Below are positions 13,181 through 19,892 of a stretch of DNA of 19,892 nucleotides, piece after piece. The stretch lies in the NCBI GenBank assembly GCA_024682015.1, contig JAIKZT010000043.1:1-19892 (forward strand). The letters are read 5' to 3'. This DNA comes from Clostridia bacterium. GTDB lineage: Bacteria > Bacillota > Clostridia > Peptostreptococcales > Anaerovoracaceae. Position 1 is the stretch's first letter; each line of letters begins with the position of its first letter. The notes below the pieces were generated by a model. The model had not been told where the DNA came from and did no database searches. It saw nothing but the letters and a program-made list of their open reading frames with translations. The position numbers were made by a program, and so were the translations under genes.

Positions 13181-14941
13181 TTAAGACGCCTGTTCGGCCG
13201 CCTTGGGCGGCTCTCCCTTCGCGAGTTCCTCTTCCTCCAGGAGGCGGTAGGCGACCTTACCCACCAGCGTCTTGGGGAGTCCCCCGCGGAACTCCATCTC
13301 TTTCGGCAGCGCGTAGCCTGCCACGTGCTGCGCCAGGTGCGCCATCAGGCGTTCCCTCGTCGCCTCGGATGCTTCGGCGCCTTTTTTGAGCACGACGAAG
13401 GCCTTGACGATCTGGCCGCGCCGTTCGTCCGGCAGGCCGATGACGCAGCTGCAGTCCACGAGCGGGTGCGCGTCCAGCACGTTCTCGAGCTGGCTGGGAT
13501 AGACATTGTAGCCGTTCGTGACGATCATGCGCTTGATGCGCTGGGCGAAATAGACGTAGCCGTCCTCATCCATGCTGCCCAGGTCGCCCGTGTACAGCCA
13601 GAGGTCGCCATCGGACCGCCTGCGCAGCGTCTGAGCCGTCTCCTCCTCGTTGTTGAGATAGCTCAGCATGAGCGTGGGGCCCTTCAGCACGATCTCGCCC
13701 TCGACGCCGGGGCTGCACGGTTCATCCGTGCCCGGTTTGACGATGTCGTAAAACGTGTCGGGGAAGGGCAATCCGATGGAACGCTCGCGGTACTCGTTCT
13801 TCGGCGTGAGGCAGGAAGCCGTAACGCACTCGGTGAGCCCGTAGCCTTCGCGGATCTGGCAATGCGCGCCCCGTTCCTGCAGGAAGCGGTCCACGCGGCG
13901 CTTGAGTTCGACGGTCAGCGAATCGCCGCCGCAGAAGCAGCCGTGCAGCATGCTCAGGTCTGCGTGTTCGAGGGCTGGCGCGTGCAGCAGGGCGTCGAAC
14001 AGCGTCGGAACGCCGGCGATGAAATTCGGCCGGCGCTTGATGAGCATGTTCGAATAGGTCTTGATGTTGAAGCTGGGCATGAGGATGCAGCACACGCCGT
14101 GCGTGATGGCGGTGTGGATGTTGATCCCCAGCCCGAATCCGTGGAACAGCGGCATGCAGCTGAGGATGGTAAGGCCGGGTTCAAACCGTTCGCGGATGGC
14201 CTCGACCGCCTGCAGCGCGAGTGCGTTGAAGTTCATGTCCGTGAGGCAGATGCCCTTGGGCTTTCCGCTCGTGCCGCCGCTGTAGAGGATGACTGCCGTG
14301 CGGTCTGCCTTATAGGACGGCCTGGGAAGCTTTTCGCGCGCCGCGGCGCCCTTGAGTTTCTCCGCGTTCACGATGGTCTGCCACAGCAGGTCTCTGCTGC
14401 CGGCGCGCGGGAACTTCAGGTATTTGCGGCCTTCCTTCAGCAGGTAGGCGGCGCCCAGATGCGCGGGCAGCGCGTCCTGCATGCGGCAGACGATGACCCG
14501 CACGGGATGGTCCGCCTGGTCCGCGGCCCGCCGCACCTTTTCGTAGAACATGTCGAGCGTAACGACCCAGGGACTGCCGGAGACGTTGAGGTAATAGACG
14601 ATCTCCGTCACGGCGGACAGGGGATGGATCATGTTGGCGACGGCGCCGATCCGGTTGACCCCGTAGAAAGCGGTGAGCGCCTGCGGCACGTTCGGCAGGC
14701 AGATCGTGACCGGGCAGCCTTCGCCCATGCCCAATTTAAGAAACGCGGACGCCGCAGCTTCGATGTCCGCGATGAAAGTCCGGTAGCTTGTTCTCTTTTT
14801 ATAGAACTCGTAGGCCGGCGCGTCGGGATACTCCTCTTCGACCTGCTGCAGCATCTGGAACATCGTCATGTCCGGATAGTCCAGGTGCCGGCGGGGCGGG
14901 AGGCTGAGGTCCCGGTTCTGGAAAAAACGTTTGTTGATCAT
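13181..14941 (-). CDS. AMP-dependent acyl-CoA synthetase / ligase
   Basis: A 586-residue member of the acyl-adenylate-forming family, closest in look to long-chain fatty-acid-CoA ligases. Motifs in order: phosphate loop ILYSGGTSGKPKG, FHGFGLGINIHT, REGYGLTEC (adenine pocket), YTGDLG (ribose-binding Asp), KRMIVTNGYNVYPSQLEN (hinge), and C-terminal PKTLVGKVAYR with the adenylation lysine. It activates a carboxylic acid with ATP, then transfers it to CoA or another thiol; which acid cannot be told. The ATG at 14941 is preferred, with GGGTG six bases ahead; an upstream TTG in frame at 14962 has no ribosome site. An extended -10 (14975-14983) and an inverted repeat surround the start. It is the second gene of the cluster after the DUF1836 regulator. 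Confidence 0.92.
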   Translation of the reverse strand: MINKRFFQNRDLSLPPRRHLDYPDMTMFQMLQQVEEEYPDAPAYEFYKKRTSYRTFIADIEAAASAFLKLGMGEGCPVTICLPNVPQALTAFYGVNRIGAVANMIHPLSAVTEIVYYLNVSGSPWVVTLDMFYEKVRRAADQADHPVRVIVCRMQDALPAHLGAAYLLKEGRKYLKFPRAGSRDLLWQTIVNAEKLKGAAAREKLPRPSYKADRTAVILYSGGTSGKPKGICLTDMNFNALALQAVEAIRERFEPGLTILSCMPLFHGFGLGINIHTAITHGVCCILMPSFNIKTYSNMLIKRRPNFIAGVPTLFDALLHAPALEHADLSMLHGCFCGGDSLTVELKRRVDRFLQERGAHCQIREGYGLTECVTASCLTPKNEYRERSIGLPFPDTFYDIVKPGTDEPCSPGVEGEIVLKGPTLMLSYLNNEEETAQTLRRRSDGDLWLYTGDLGSMDEDGYVYFAQRIKRMIVTNGYNVYPSQLENVLDAHPLVDCSCVIGLPDERRGQIVKAFVVLKKGAEASEATRERLMAHLAQHVAGYALPKEMEFRGGLPKTLVGKVAYRLLEEEELAKGEPPKAAEQAS

Positions 14942-14943
14942 AG

Positions 14944-14999
14944 AATACACCCATTTACACAAAAACTAAATCATATTATATCATGAAAACGGGTGTATT
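14944..14999 (-). promoter_or_regulatory. Ligase promoter framed by a perfect 9-bp inverted repeat
   Basis: AATACACCC at 14944-14952 and GGGTGTATT at 14991-14999 are exact complements 38 bp apart. Between them, on the minus strand, is an extended -10 TGATATAAT (14975-14983). One arm lies near -30; the other overlaps the GGGTG ribosome site just before the ATG. This fits an operator pair, possibly bridged by one regulator. Confidence 0.6.
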
Positions 15000-15010
15000 A
15001 GGAAGTATCT

Positions 15011-15604
15011 TTACTTTTTGCTTCTGTCGGGGAAGTACTCGTCGAGAAGTTTTTCCGCCAGGAACCGTTCGGCGGCGGAGCGCATGACGAGGGTCGTGAT
15101 GAGCATGATGAGCTCGGAAATATCGTCATCGCTGCCCATGCCGCTTAAAAAGCGCTTGATCTCGCGGATGCGTTCCTCGGTTTCTTCTCCCATGCCGCGG
15201 TTCTGTTCCGCCGTATGGTCCAGGATCTCCCGGTAGTACGCGGCGACGTCGATGTTGTCGTCCCAGTCCGAATCGTAGTTGGCGAGGACGGGCCGCATGA
15301 GCCGCTGCACCTGGTCCATGGAAAAACAACTCTTCAGATAGTAGACGAAGAGCAGGAATACGCAGTGGTTCTTCGTGTAACGCTTGCCCTCCGGCCCCGG
15401 GATCATCCGATGCTTCGTATAGTTCGAGACCATTCCCTTCGTGATGGGCTTTTCTCCATCCTTTTCGTACAGGGCAAGCTCGTCGTTGAGGCAGCTGACC
15501 ATCTGGTCGATGTACAGATCGATGTCGGGGATGGAACTGCCGCTGGCCAGTCCCTTTTCCTGAAAATCGCGTATCGTCTGCTGCACAAATTCCTCGTATC
15601 TCAT
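15011..15604 (-). CDS. DUF1836 domain protein, probable transcriptional regulator
   Basis: A 197-residue protein of the DUF1836 family, which has an N-terminal MerR-like winged helix. Typical parts are the opening helix EEFVQQTIRDFQ, DIDLYIDQMVSCLNDELALY, the DNA-contact region KPITKGMVSNYTKHRMIPGPEGKRYTKNHCVFLLFVYYLK and the helical C-terminus. The start at 15604 has GGAGGATGCC directly ahead. A strong promoter (TTGAAA-N17-TATAAT) overlaps a 7-bp inverted repeat. It lies first in the minus-strand cluster and is followed after 69 bp by the acyl ligase, which has its own promoter. It probably regulates itself and perhaps the ligase operon. The family is well known but its ligands are not. Confidence 0.88.
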   Translation of the reverse strand: MRYEEFVQQTIRDFQEKGLASGSSIPDIDLYIDQMVSCLNDELALYEKDGEKPITKGMVSNYTKHRMIPGPEGKRYTKNHCVFLLFVYYLKSCFSMDQVQRLMRPVLANYDSDWDDNIDVAAYYREILDHTAEQNRGMGEETEERIREIKRFLSGMGSDDDISELIMLITTLVMRSAAERFLAEKLLDEYFPDRSKK

Positions 15605-15635
15605 GGCATCCTCCAGTAATTCGGTATCAAATAAC

Positions 15636-15659
15636 TTTTAACTTATTATAGCGTTAAAA
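15636..15659. promoter_or_regulatory. Inverted repeat over the DUF1836 -10 box
   Basis: TTTTAAC (15636-15642) and GTTAAAA (15653-15659) are perfect 7-bp arms with a 10-bp centre that contains the -10 box. A protein bound here would block the promoter; autorepression by the DUF1836 protein is the simplest inference. Confidence 0.55.
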
Positions 15660-15673
15660 TTATCTTATTTCAA
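15645..15673 (-). promoter_or_regulatory. Promoter of DUF1836 gene
   Basis: On the minus strand TTGAAA (15668-15673), a 17-bp spacer and TATAAT (15645-15650) lie 41 bp ahead of the start codon. Confidence 0.85.
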
Positions 15674-15691
15674 GGATAATCCGCGCATTCG

Positions 15692-15720
15692 TTGACTACG
15701 AGGCGGCTGAATAATATAAT
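15692..15720 (+). promoter_or_regulatory. Strong sigma-A promoter of cell-envelope operon
   Basis: TTGACT (15692-15697), a 17-bp spacer and TATAAT (15715-15720) are divergent from the DUF1836 promoter. The predicted start is near 15727, giving a leader of about 64 nt before the ATG at 15791. Confidence 0.9.
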
Positions 15721-15740
15721 GACTATATATGCCCTTTTCG

Positions 15741-15760
15741 CATTTTGAGCGTACAAAATG
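15741..15760. promoter_or_regulatory. Leader inverted repeat CATTTTG-N6-CAAAATG
   Basis: Perfect 7-bp arms (15741-15747 and 15754-15760) with a 6-nt loop lie in the leader between promoter and ribosome site. It may be a downstream operator or an RNA hairpin; no T tract follows, so it is not a terminator. Confidence 0.5.
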
Positions 15761-15790
15761 TTGTGCGCAGAGGATATCGGAGGTTCACCC

Positions 15791-16318
15791 ATGAGAAACA
15801 GGAAATCCATCATCATCCTGGTGGCGGCAGCCCTCATCCTGGCGGCCAGTTTTCACGCGTTCGTATTCGGCGACAACATCGTGCCCGGCACGGCCAGCGA
15901 TCCCGTCGTCAGCAAGAGCTACATGGACGCGCAGATCAAGGTGCTGCAGGATCAGATCACGGCGCTGACCGAACAGCTGTCCAAGGTCCAGTCGGGTCAG
16001 GGCAGCCAGGGCGGCCAGAGCGGTTCGCAGACGCCCGCCCCAAGCGGCGACGCCCCGGTCTTTGAGGTCGTGCGCGTGGAATCCGGCCAGAGCATCATCG
16101 CCGGCGCTTCCGCGGAGATCATCCTGCGCAGCGGCACTGCCATTGCCATCGCATCCGAATCCGGCGGCGTTTCCGACGTTACCGGCGGCACGGACCTGCC
16201 CACCGGCACGGCCGTCACGAAGAACCATCTGCTCATCATCCCTGCCGACGACGGGCGCGGCATCACCTGCACGTCCATGTGCTACGTCATGGTCAAGGGC
16301 AGTTATACGCTGAACTAA
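15791..16318 (+). CDS. Membrane-anchored extracytoplasmic coiled-coil protein
   Basis: A 175-residue exported protein: a basic start (MRNRKS), one hydrophobic helix (IIILVAAALILAASFHAFVFG) that acts as signal or anchor, then a coiled coil (SYMDAQIKVLQDQITALTEQLSKVQ), a Gly/Ser/Gln-rich linker (about residues 75-95) and a C-terminal beta-rich domain of about 80 residues. That domain includes EVVRVESGQSIIAGASAEIILRSG and LLIIPADDGRGI, a pattern I have seen in small uncharacterised clostridial surface proteins. I do not know its function. The ATG at 15791 follows GGAGG at 15779-15783. It is the first gene after the strong divergent promoter and lies 24 bp ahead of the glycosidase gene, so it belongs to the same envelope operon. 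Confidence 0.82.
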   Translation: MRNRKSIIILVAAALILAASFHAFVFGDNIVPGTASDPVVSKSYMDAQIKVLQDQITALTEQLSKVQSGQGSQGGQSGSQTPAPSGDAPVFEVVRVESGQSIIAGASAEIILRSGTAIAIASESGGVSDVTGGTDLPTGTAVTKNHLLIIPADDGRGITCTSMCYVMVKGSYTLN

Positions 16319-16342
16319 GTCCCGCGGGGAGAAAGGGAACGC

Positions 16343-18166
16343 ATGAAGGGGGTCAGAAGATCTTTATCGCTTTTCCTGTGCCTGGCTCTGGCGCTGGGGA
16401 TGGTCTTTGGCTACGCGCAAAGCGCCTGCGCGGCGGACCTGTCAGAGCTGCTCACGAAAAGCATCGCCATCAACGACCAGCTGGAGCTGGTCACCAACGT
16501 GAATTACAACGCCGCGGCCAAAGGCAACGCGGTCGAGAACTACTTTTCGTATAGACCCGGGAAAAACGTCGTGCCCATCGTGTCCTTCGGGGAGGCCGTC
16601 TACGGCGCGCAGTCCGCGTCGGACGTCTTCAGCCTCGAAAAACAGGCGGGCAATCCCGTCGTCGGCCTGACGAACGGCGATTTCTTCGTGCTGGCCACCG
16701 GCCTTTCGCTGGGTCCCGTCATCCGGGACGGCATCGTCCGCGCGGGCGGTTACAGCGAGCCCGTGCTGGGCTTCGGCGAGGAGGGCGACGTCTACATCGG
16801 TGACCCGAATCTCAACGTCGCGATCGCCTTCACGGACCGGGACGTGGCGTTCGACCGGATCAACTTCAACAAGGGGATCAACAAGAACAACGGCATCGGC
16901 GTCTATACGACCGATTACGGCCAGGAGACCGGCGCGGGGCTCGACACGTTCAACGTGGTCGTGCGCGTGGAGGAAGGGGAAGCCTGCCTGGGCGGCGCGC
17001 TGAAGGGCGTCGTGGAACGCGCGTTCTCCGGCAAGGAGAGCGTCACGCTCGAAAAAGGCATGTTCCTGGCTTGCATGGCCATGGAGACGCCCTACGAGAG
17101 CACGCTCGAGATCCTGCAGAACCTGGAAATCGGTGAGCACATCCAGCTGGATTTCAAGGCTTCGGACGACTTCCTGGGCATTCAGAACGCCATTGGCTTT
17201 GAGTCCTGGCTCGTGCAGGACGGCGACATCCGCACGGGGCTGGATTCCTCATCCCGGGCGCCGCGCACGGCGGCCGGCGTCAAGCGCGACGGCTCGTTCA
17301 TCCTGTACACCGTGGACGGGCGGCAGAGCGGCTATTCCATGGGGTTTACTCTGGCCGAGCTCGCCGCGCGGATGAAGGCGCTCGGCTGTGTGCAGGCCGT
17401 CAACCTCGATGGCGGCGCCTCGACCCAGCTGTTCGCGCAGCTGCCCGGCGACTTCGCGCAGCAGCAGATCAACCAGGATTCGGACCGCTACGGCATCCGC
17501 AGCTGCTCGAACTACATCTGTTTCGTAAATCGCGCCAAAGAGAAGGGCGTGGCGCGCCACCTGCACATCTACCCCTACGGCGAATACCTGCTGTGCGGCG
17601 CGAGCATGGAACTGACGGTCAAGGCTACCGACGAGAACTATTTCCCCACGTCCGTTCCCGCCTCCGTCAGCTACGGCTCCACCCATCTCGGAAGCGTCAG
17701 GGACAACGTCTTTACGGCTGGAAATCGCGAAGGCGTGTGCGAGATCAACGCCAAGGGCGGCAAGGCGAAGGGTACGGTAACGGTGAACATCATCCGGGAT
17801 CCGGACAGCGTTACGGCCCTCATCGACGGCAAGGCCGCGACGGCGACCCTTACGCTCTCACCGGGCGCCCAGGTCCAGCTGTCCACGAGCGCCATGTACC
17901 ACGGATTCGACCTGCGCTCAGACGCGAACTGCTACAAGTGGAAGGTGTCCGGAGACATCGGTGAAATAGACGAAAACGGCGTGTTTACGGCCAATCCGGC
18001 CGGCGGTGAGTCCGGGACCATCACGGTTTCGGCAGGTCACGCCGAGGCGGAGATCGCCGTGACCGTCAAGAAAACCATACCCACGGAGGAACTGCAGGCG
18101 TGGATGCGCGAGCTGGCGGACCGCGCGGCCGAGCAGGCGCTGCAGGACATTCCCGCGAAACCATAG
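16343..18166 (+). CDS. Exported phosphodiester glycosidase (NAGPA domain) with Ig-like repeats
   Basis: A 607-residue secreted protein. The signal peptide (basic MKGVRR, hydrophobic SLFLCLALALGMVFG) probably ends at ACA-AD near residue 31. Residues about 90-400 form a NAGPA/phosphodiester-glycosidase domain with VVGLTNGDFF, SRAPRTAAGVKRDGSFILYTVDGR, FTLAELAARMKALGCVQAVNLDGGASTQL and a conserved end SNYICFVNR. A BIG2-like Ig-fold region follows (about 415-585), with repeated blocks such as VRDNVFTAGNREGVCEINAKGGKAKGTVTVNI and IDENGVFTANPAGGESGTITVSAG. A helical tail ends the protein. The human NAGPA enzyme removes GlcNAc from phosphodiesters; bacterial relatives act on surface glycans or teichoic-acid-like polymers, which fits the neighbouring glycosyltransferase and pyruvyltransferase. 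The polymer is unknown. It lies 11 bp before the next gene. Confidence 0.9.
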   Translation: MKGVRRSLSLFLCLALALGMVFGYAQSACAADLSELLTKSIAINDQLELVTNVNYNAAAKGNAVENYFSYRPGKNVVPIVSFGEAVYGAQSASDVFSLEKQAGNPVVGLTNGDFFVLATGLSLGPVIRDGIVRAGGYSEPVLGFGEEGDVYIGDPNLNVAIAFTDRDVAFDRINFNKGINKNNGIGVYTTDYGQETGAGLDTFNVVVRVEEGEACLGGALKGVVERAFSGKESVTLEKGMFLACMAMETPYESTLEILQNLEIGEHIQLDFKASDDFLGIQNAIGFESWLVQDGDIRTGLDSSSRAPRTAAGVKRDGSFILYTVDGRQSGYSMGFTLAELAARMKALGCVQAVNLDGGASTQLFAQLPGDFAQQQINQDSDRYGIRSCSNYICFVNRAKEKGVARHLHIYPYGEYLLCGASMELTVKATDENYFPTSVPASVSYGSTHLGSVRDNVFTAGNREGVCEINAKGGKAKGTVTVNIIRDPDSVTALIDGKAATATLTLSPGAQVQLSTSAMYHGFDLRSDANCYKWKVSGDIGEIDENGVFTANPAGGESGTITVSAGHAEAEIAVTVKKTIPTEELQAWMRELADRAAEQALQDIPAKP

Positions 18167-18177
18167 GATAACCCCTC

Positions 18178-19892
18178 ATGCGCATCATGCTCTTTGCTGC
18201 CGGCGGCGACATCGGCGGCGGAAAAACGCATATTCTGTCCTTAGCGAAGGAACTGGCGAAGGACAACGACCTGAAGCTCGTCTCGTTCCGCCGGGGCGTG
18301 CTGTCGCAGGAAGCGATGGACATGGGCATCGATACCGCGGATACCGGCGGCAACAACGGCATCCTGCATTCGGTGCGGCTCGCTTTCCGCGAGGCGAAGG
18401 CGTTCAGACCCGACGTCATCCACTGCCACGGCGCGAAGGCCAACCTGATGGGCATCCTGGTGAAGTCGCGGCTGGGCATCCCCGTCATGACGACGGTCCA
18501 CTCCGATCCGGAACTGGACTACATGGGCTCCCCCTGGCGCAACCTCACGAACGGGAACATCAACCGCTTCTGCCTGCGCCGCATGGACTACCACGTGGCA
18601 GTGGCGGACCGCATGCGCGAGCTGCTCATCCAGCGCGGGTTCGACGCCCAGAACATCTTTTCGGTCTATAACGGCCTGGACTTTTCCGGAAGCGAAGGCT
18701 ATGTCCGCGCGCCGAAACCGGCGGATGCGCCCATCGTCATCGGCATCGCCGCGCGGCTCAACCCCGTGAAGGACATCGGTACGCTCATCCGGGCGTTCGC
18801 CATCGCCTACGAAAAGGACCGGCGCCTGCGCCTGTCCATCGCGGGCAGCGGGGAAGAAGAAAAGGATCTGAAAGCCCTGGCTCGCCAGTTGGGCGTGGAG
18901 GACGTGACGACGTTCGAGGGCTGGATCTCCGACGTCAAGGACTACTTTTCGCGCGTGGACATCAACGTGCTGTCCTCGCTGTCCGAGACGTTCCCGTACT
19001 CGCTGCTGGAAGGGGCGTACGTGCACTGCCCGGCCATCGCCAGCAACGTTGGCGGCATTCCCTATCTCATCGAAAACGAGAAGACGGGCCTGCTGTTCGA
19101 GGCGGGCGATGCGGAAGGCTTTGCCGCGTGCATCCTGCGGCTGGCGGAAGATCCGGCTCTTCGCGCGAAACTGGCGGAGAACCTGTACGAAAAGGCGCGG
19201 TCCGAGTTTTCGCTCGAGCGCATGAAGACCGATCAGGAGGCGATCTACCGCACGCTCATCCACCGCAGCGAGCGCCAAAAGGCGGGCCGCTACGGCGCGG
19301 TGCTCTGCGGCGCCTACGGCAAGGGCAATGCGGGCGACGACGCCATCCTGCGCGCCATCCTCACCTGCCTGCACGGCATCGATCCCGACATGCCCTGTTA
19401 CGTCATGTCGCGGCGGCCGCAGGAGACCAGCCTGAAGGAGCGCGTCGGTTCGTTCTACATCTTCAATCTGTTTCGATTTTTCAAGTACCTGCGGCGCACG
19501 GAACTGTTCGTCTCCGGCGGCGGCACGCTCATGCAGGACGTTACGTCGTCGCGCTCGCTGTACTTTTACCTGTTCACGCTGCTCGCCGCGAAGTGGAGCA
19601 AAAGCCGCGTCGTCATGTACGGCTGCGGCATCGGCCCCATCGGCAAAGCGCGCAATCGCCGGCTCACGGGCTGGGTGCTCAACCGGGCGCCGGACATCAT
19701 CACGCTGCGCGATTCGGTCTCCATGGAGCTGCTCGAGGAGATCGGGGTGACCCGCCCCGAGATCATCCTCTCGGCGGACCCGACGGTGAACCTGCCGGCC
19801 GTGGACGAGGAGACCGTCCGCAGAGCGTTCGAGCAGGACGGCATCCCGGCGGACGCGAAGAAGATCGCGTTCTGCCTGCGCAGCTGGGACGA
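18178..19892 (+). CDS. Glycosyltransferase (GT4) - CsaB polysaccharide pyruvyltransferase fusion (3' partial)
   Basis: One uninterrupted frame of 571 codons runs off the window. Residues 1 to about 360 are a GT-B fold family-4 glycosyltransferase: GGDIGGGKTHILSLA, HCHGAKANLMG, VYNGLDF, IGIAARLNPVKD, SIAGSGEEEKDL and the E-x7-E motif in SETFPYSLLEGA. From about residue 366 a second enzyme begins, the CsaB-type pyruvyl transferase, with YGAVLCGAYGKGNAGDDAIL, FVSGGGTLMQDVTS, GCGIGPIGKA, TLRDSVSMELL and SADPTVNL. CsaB transfers pyruvate from phosphoenolpyruvate to a secondary-wall polymer, making the anchor recognised by SLH domains. A fused enzyme could add a sugar and then the ketal to the same polymer. 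The ATG at 18178 has AGGATAA ahead of it and lies 11 bp after the glycosidase stop. The end of the pyruvyltransferase is not in view. Confidence 0.92.
   Translation, partial: MRIMLFAAGGDIGGGKTHILSLAKELAKDNDLKLVSFRRGVLSQEAMDMGIDTADTGGNNGILHSVRLAFREAKAFRPDVIHCHGAKANLMGILVKSRLGIPVMTTVHSDPELDYMGSPWRNLTNGNINRFCLRRMDYHVAVADRMRELLIQRGFDAQNIFSVYNGLDFSGSEGYVRAPKPADAPIVIGIAARLNPVKDIGTLIRAFAIAYEKDRRLRLSIAGSGEEEKDLKALARQLGVEDVTTFEGWISDVKDYFSRVDINVLSSLSETFPYSLLEGAYVHCPAIASNVGGIPYLIENEKTGLLFEAGDAEGFAACILRLAEDPALRAKLAENLYEKARSEFSLERMKTDQEAIYRTLIHRSERQKAGRYGAVLCGAYGKGNAGDDAILRAILTCLHGIDPDMPCYVMSRRPQETSLKERVGSFYIFNLFRFFKYLRRTELFVSGGGTLMQDVTSSRSLYFYLFTLLAAKWSKSRVVMYGCGIGPIGKARNRRLTGWVLNRAPDIITLRDSVSMELLEEIGVTRPEIILSADPTVNLPAVDEETVRRAFEQDGIPADAKKIAFCLRSWD

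Noticed and set aside
12452..14986. An 844-codon + strand frame opposite the ligase and acyltransferase genes
   Set aside because: It is rich in Arg, His, Val and Ala as expected of an antisense shadow; both genes beneath are well-conserved families on the other strand.

Overview
The window looks like chromosomal DNA from a GC-rich member of the Bacillota, probably class Clostridia. This rests on the protein families present (TipAS-type MerR regulator, DUF1836, DUF6773-like, YfcC, CsaB-type pyruvyltransferase), strong AGGAGG-like ribosome sites and sigma-A promoters. The taxon is inferred from family content only.

Layout, left half. The window opens with the 3' end of a MerR/TipAS regulator. 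A decayed membrane SpoIIE-type phosphatase follows (559-1681), with internal deletions and a frameshift. After a terminator comes a three-gene + strand run: a eukaryote-type adenylosuccinate lyase (purB), an M20 metallopeptidase and a YfcC-family transporter. A second terminator separates this from a small XRE regulator plus membrane protein operon with a strong promoter and a candidate operator (ATGTC/GACAT half-sites). A 553-bp gene-free stretch (6924-7476) carries four palindromic units of exactly 40 bp. Next come a GyrI-like protein (-), a transsulfuration-type PLP enzyme (+) and a 64-aa membrane protein (-).

Layout, centre. A minus-strand gene at 9897-10778 belongs to a family with a PD-(D/E)XK-like nuclease core. 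The same kind of palindrome (GTTAAG...CTTAAC, 37 bp) lies over its start region. Upstream of its promoter sit four more 37-bp palindromes in a tandem array with a period of exactly 114 bp. Downstream lies a relic of a second copy of the gene's 3' end with its hairpin. The nuclease-like gene, the nine palindromes and the duplicated 3' tail are the best candidate here for an undescribed system. It could be a REP/REPtron-like or otherwise mobile or self-regulated module.

Layout, right half. A minus-strand cluster encodes DUF1836 regulator, acyl-CoA synthetase-like AMP ligase, E2-type acyltransferase homologue (active-site His replaced by Glu) and a polyferredoxin membrane protein. Its first two genes have promoters set within inverted repeats. 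Divergent from it, a strong promoter (TTGACT-N17-TATAAT) drives a surface/cell-envelope operon: an anchored coiled-coil protein, a phosphodiester glycosidase with Ig-like domains, and a glycosyltransferase-CsaB pyruvyltransferase fusion that runs off the end of the window.
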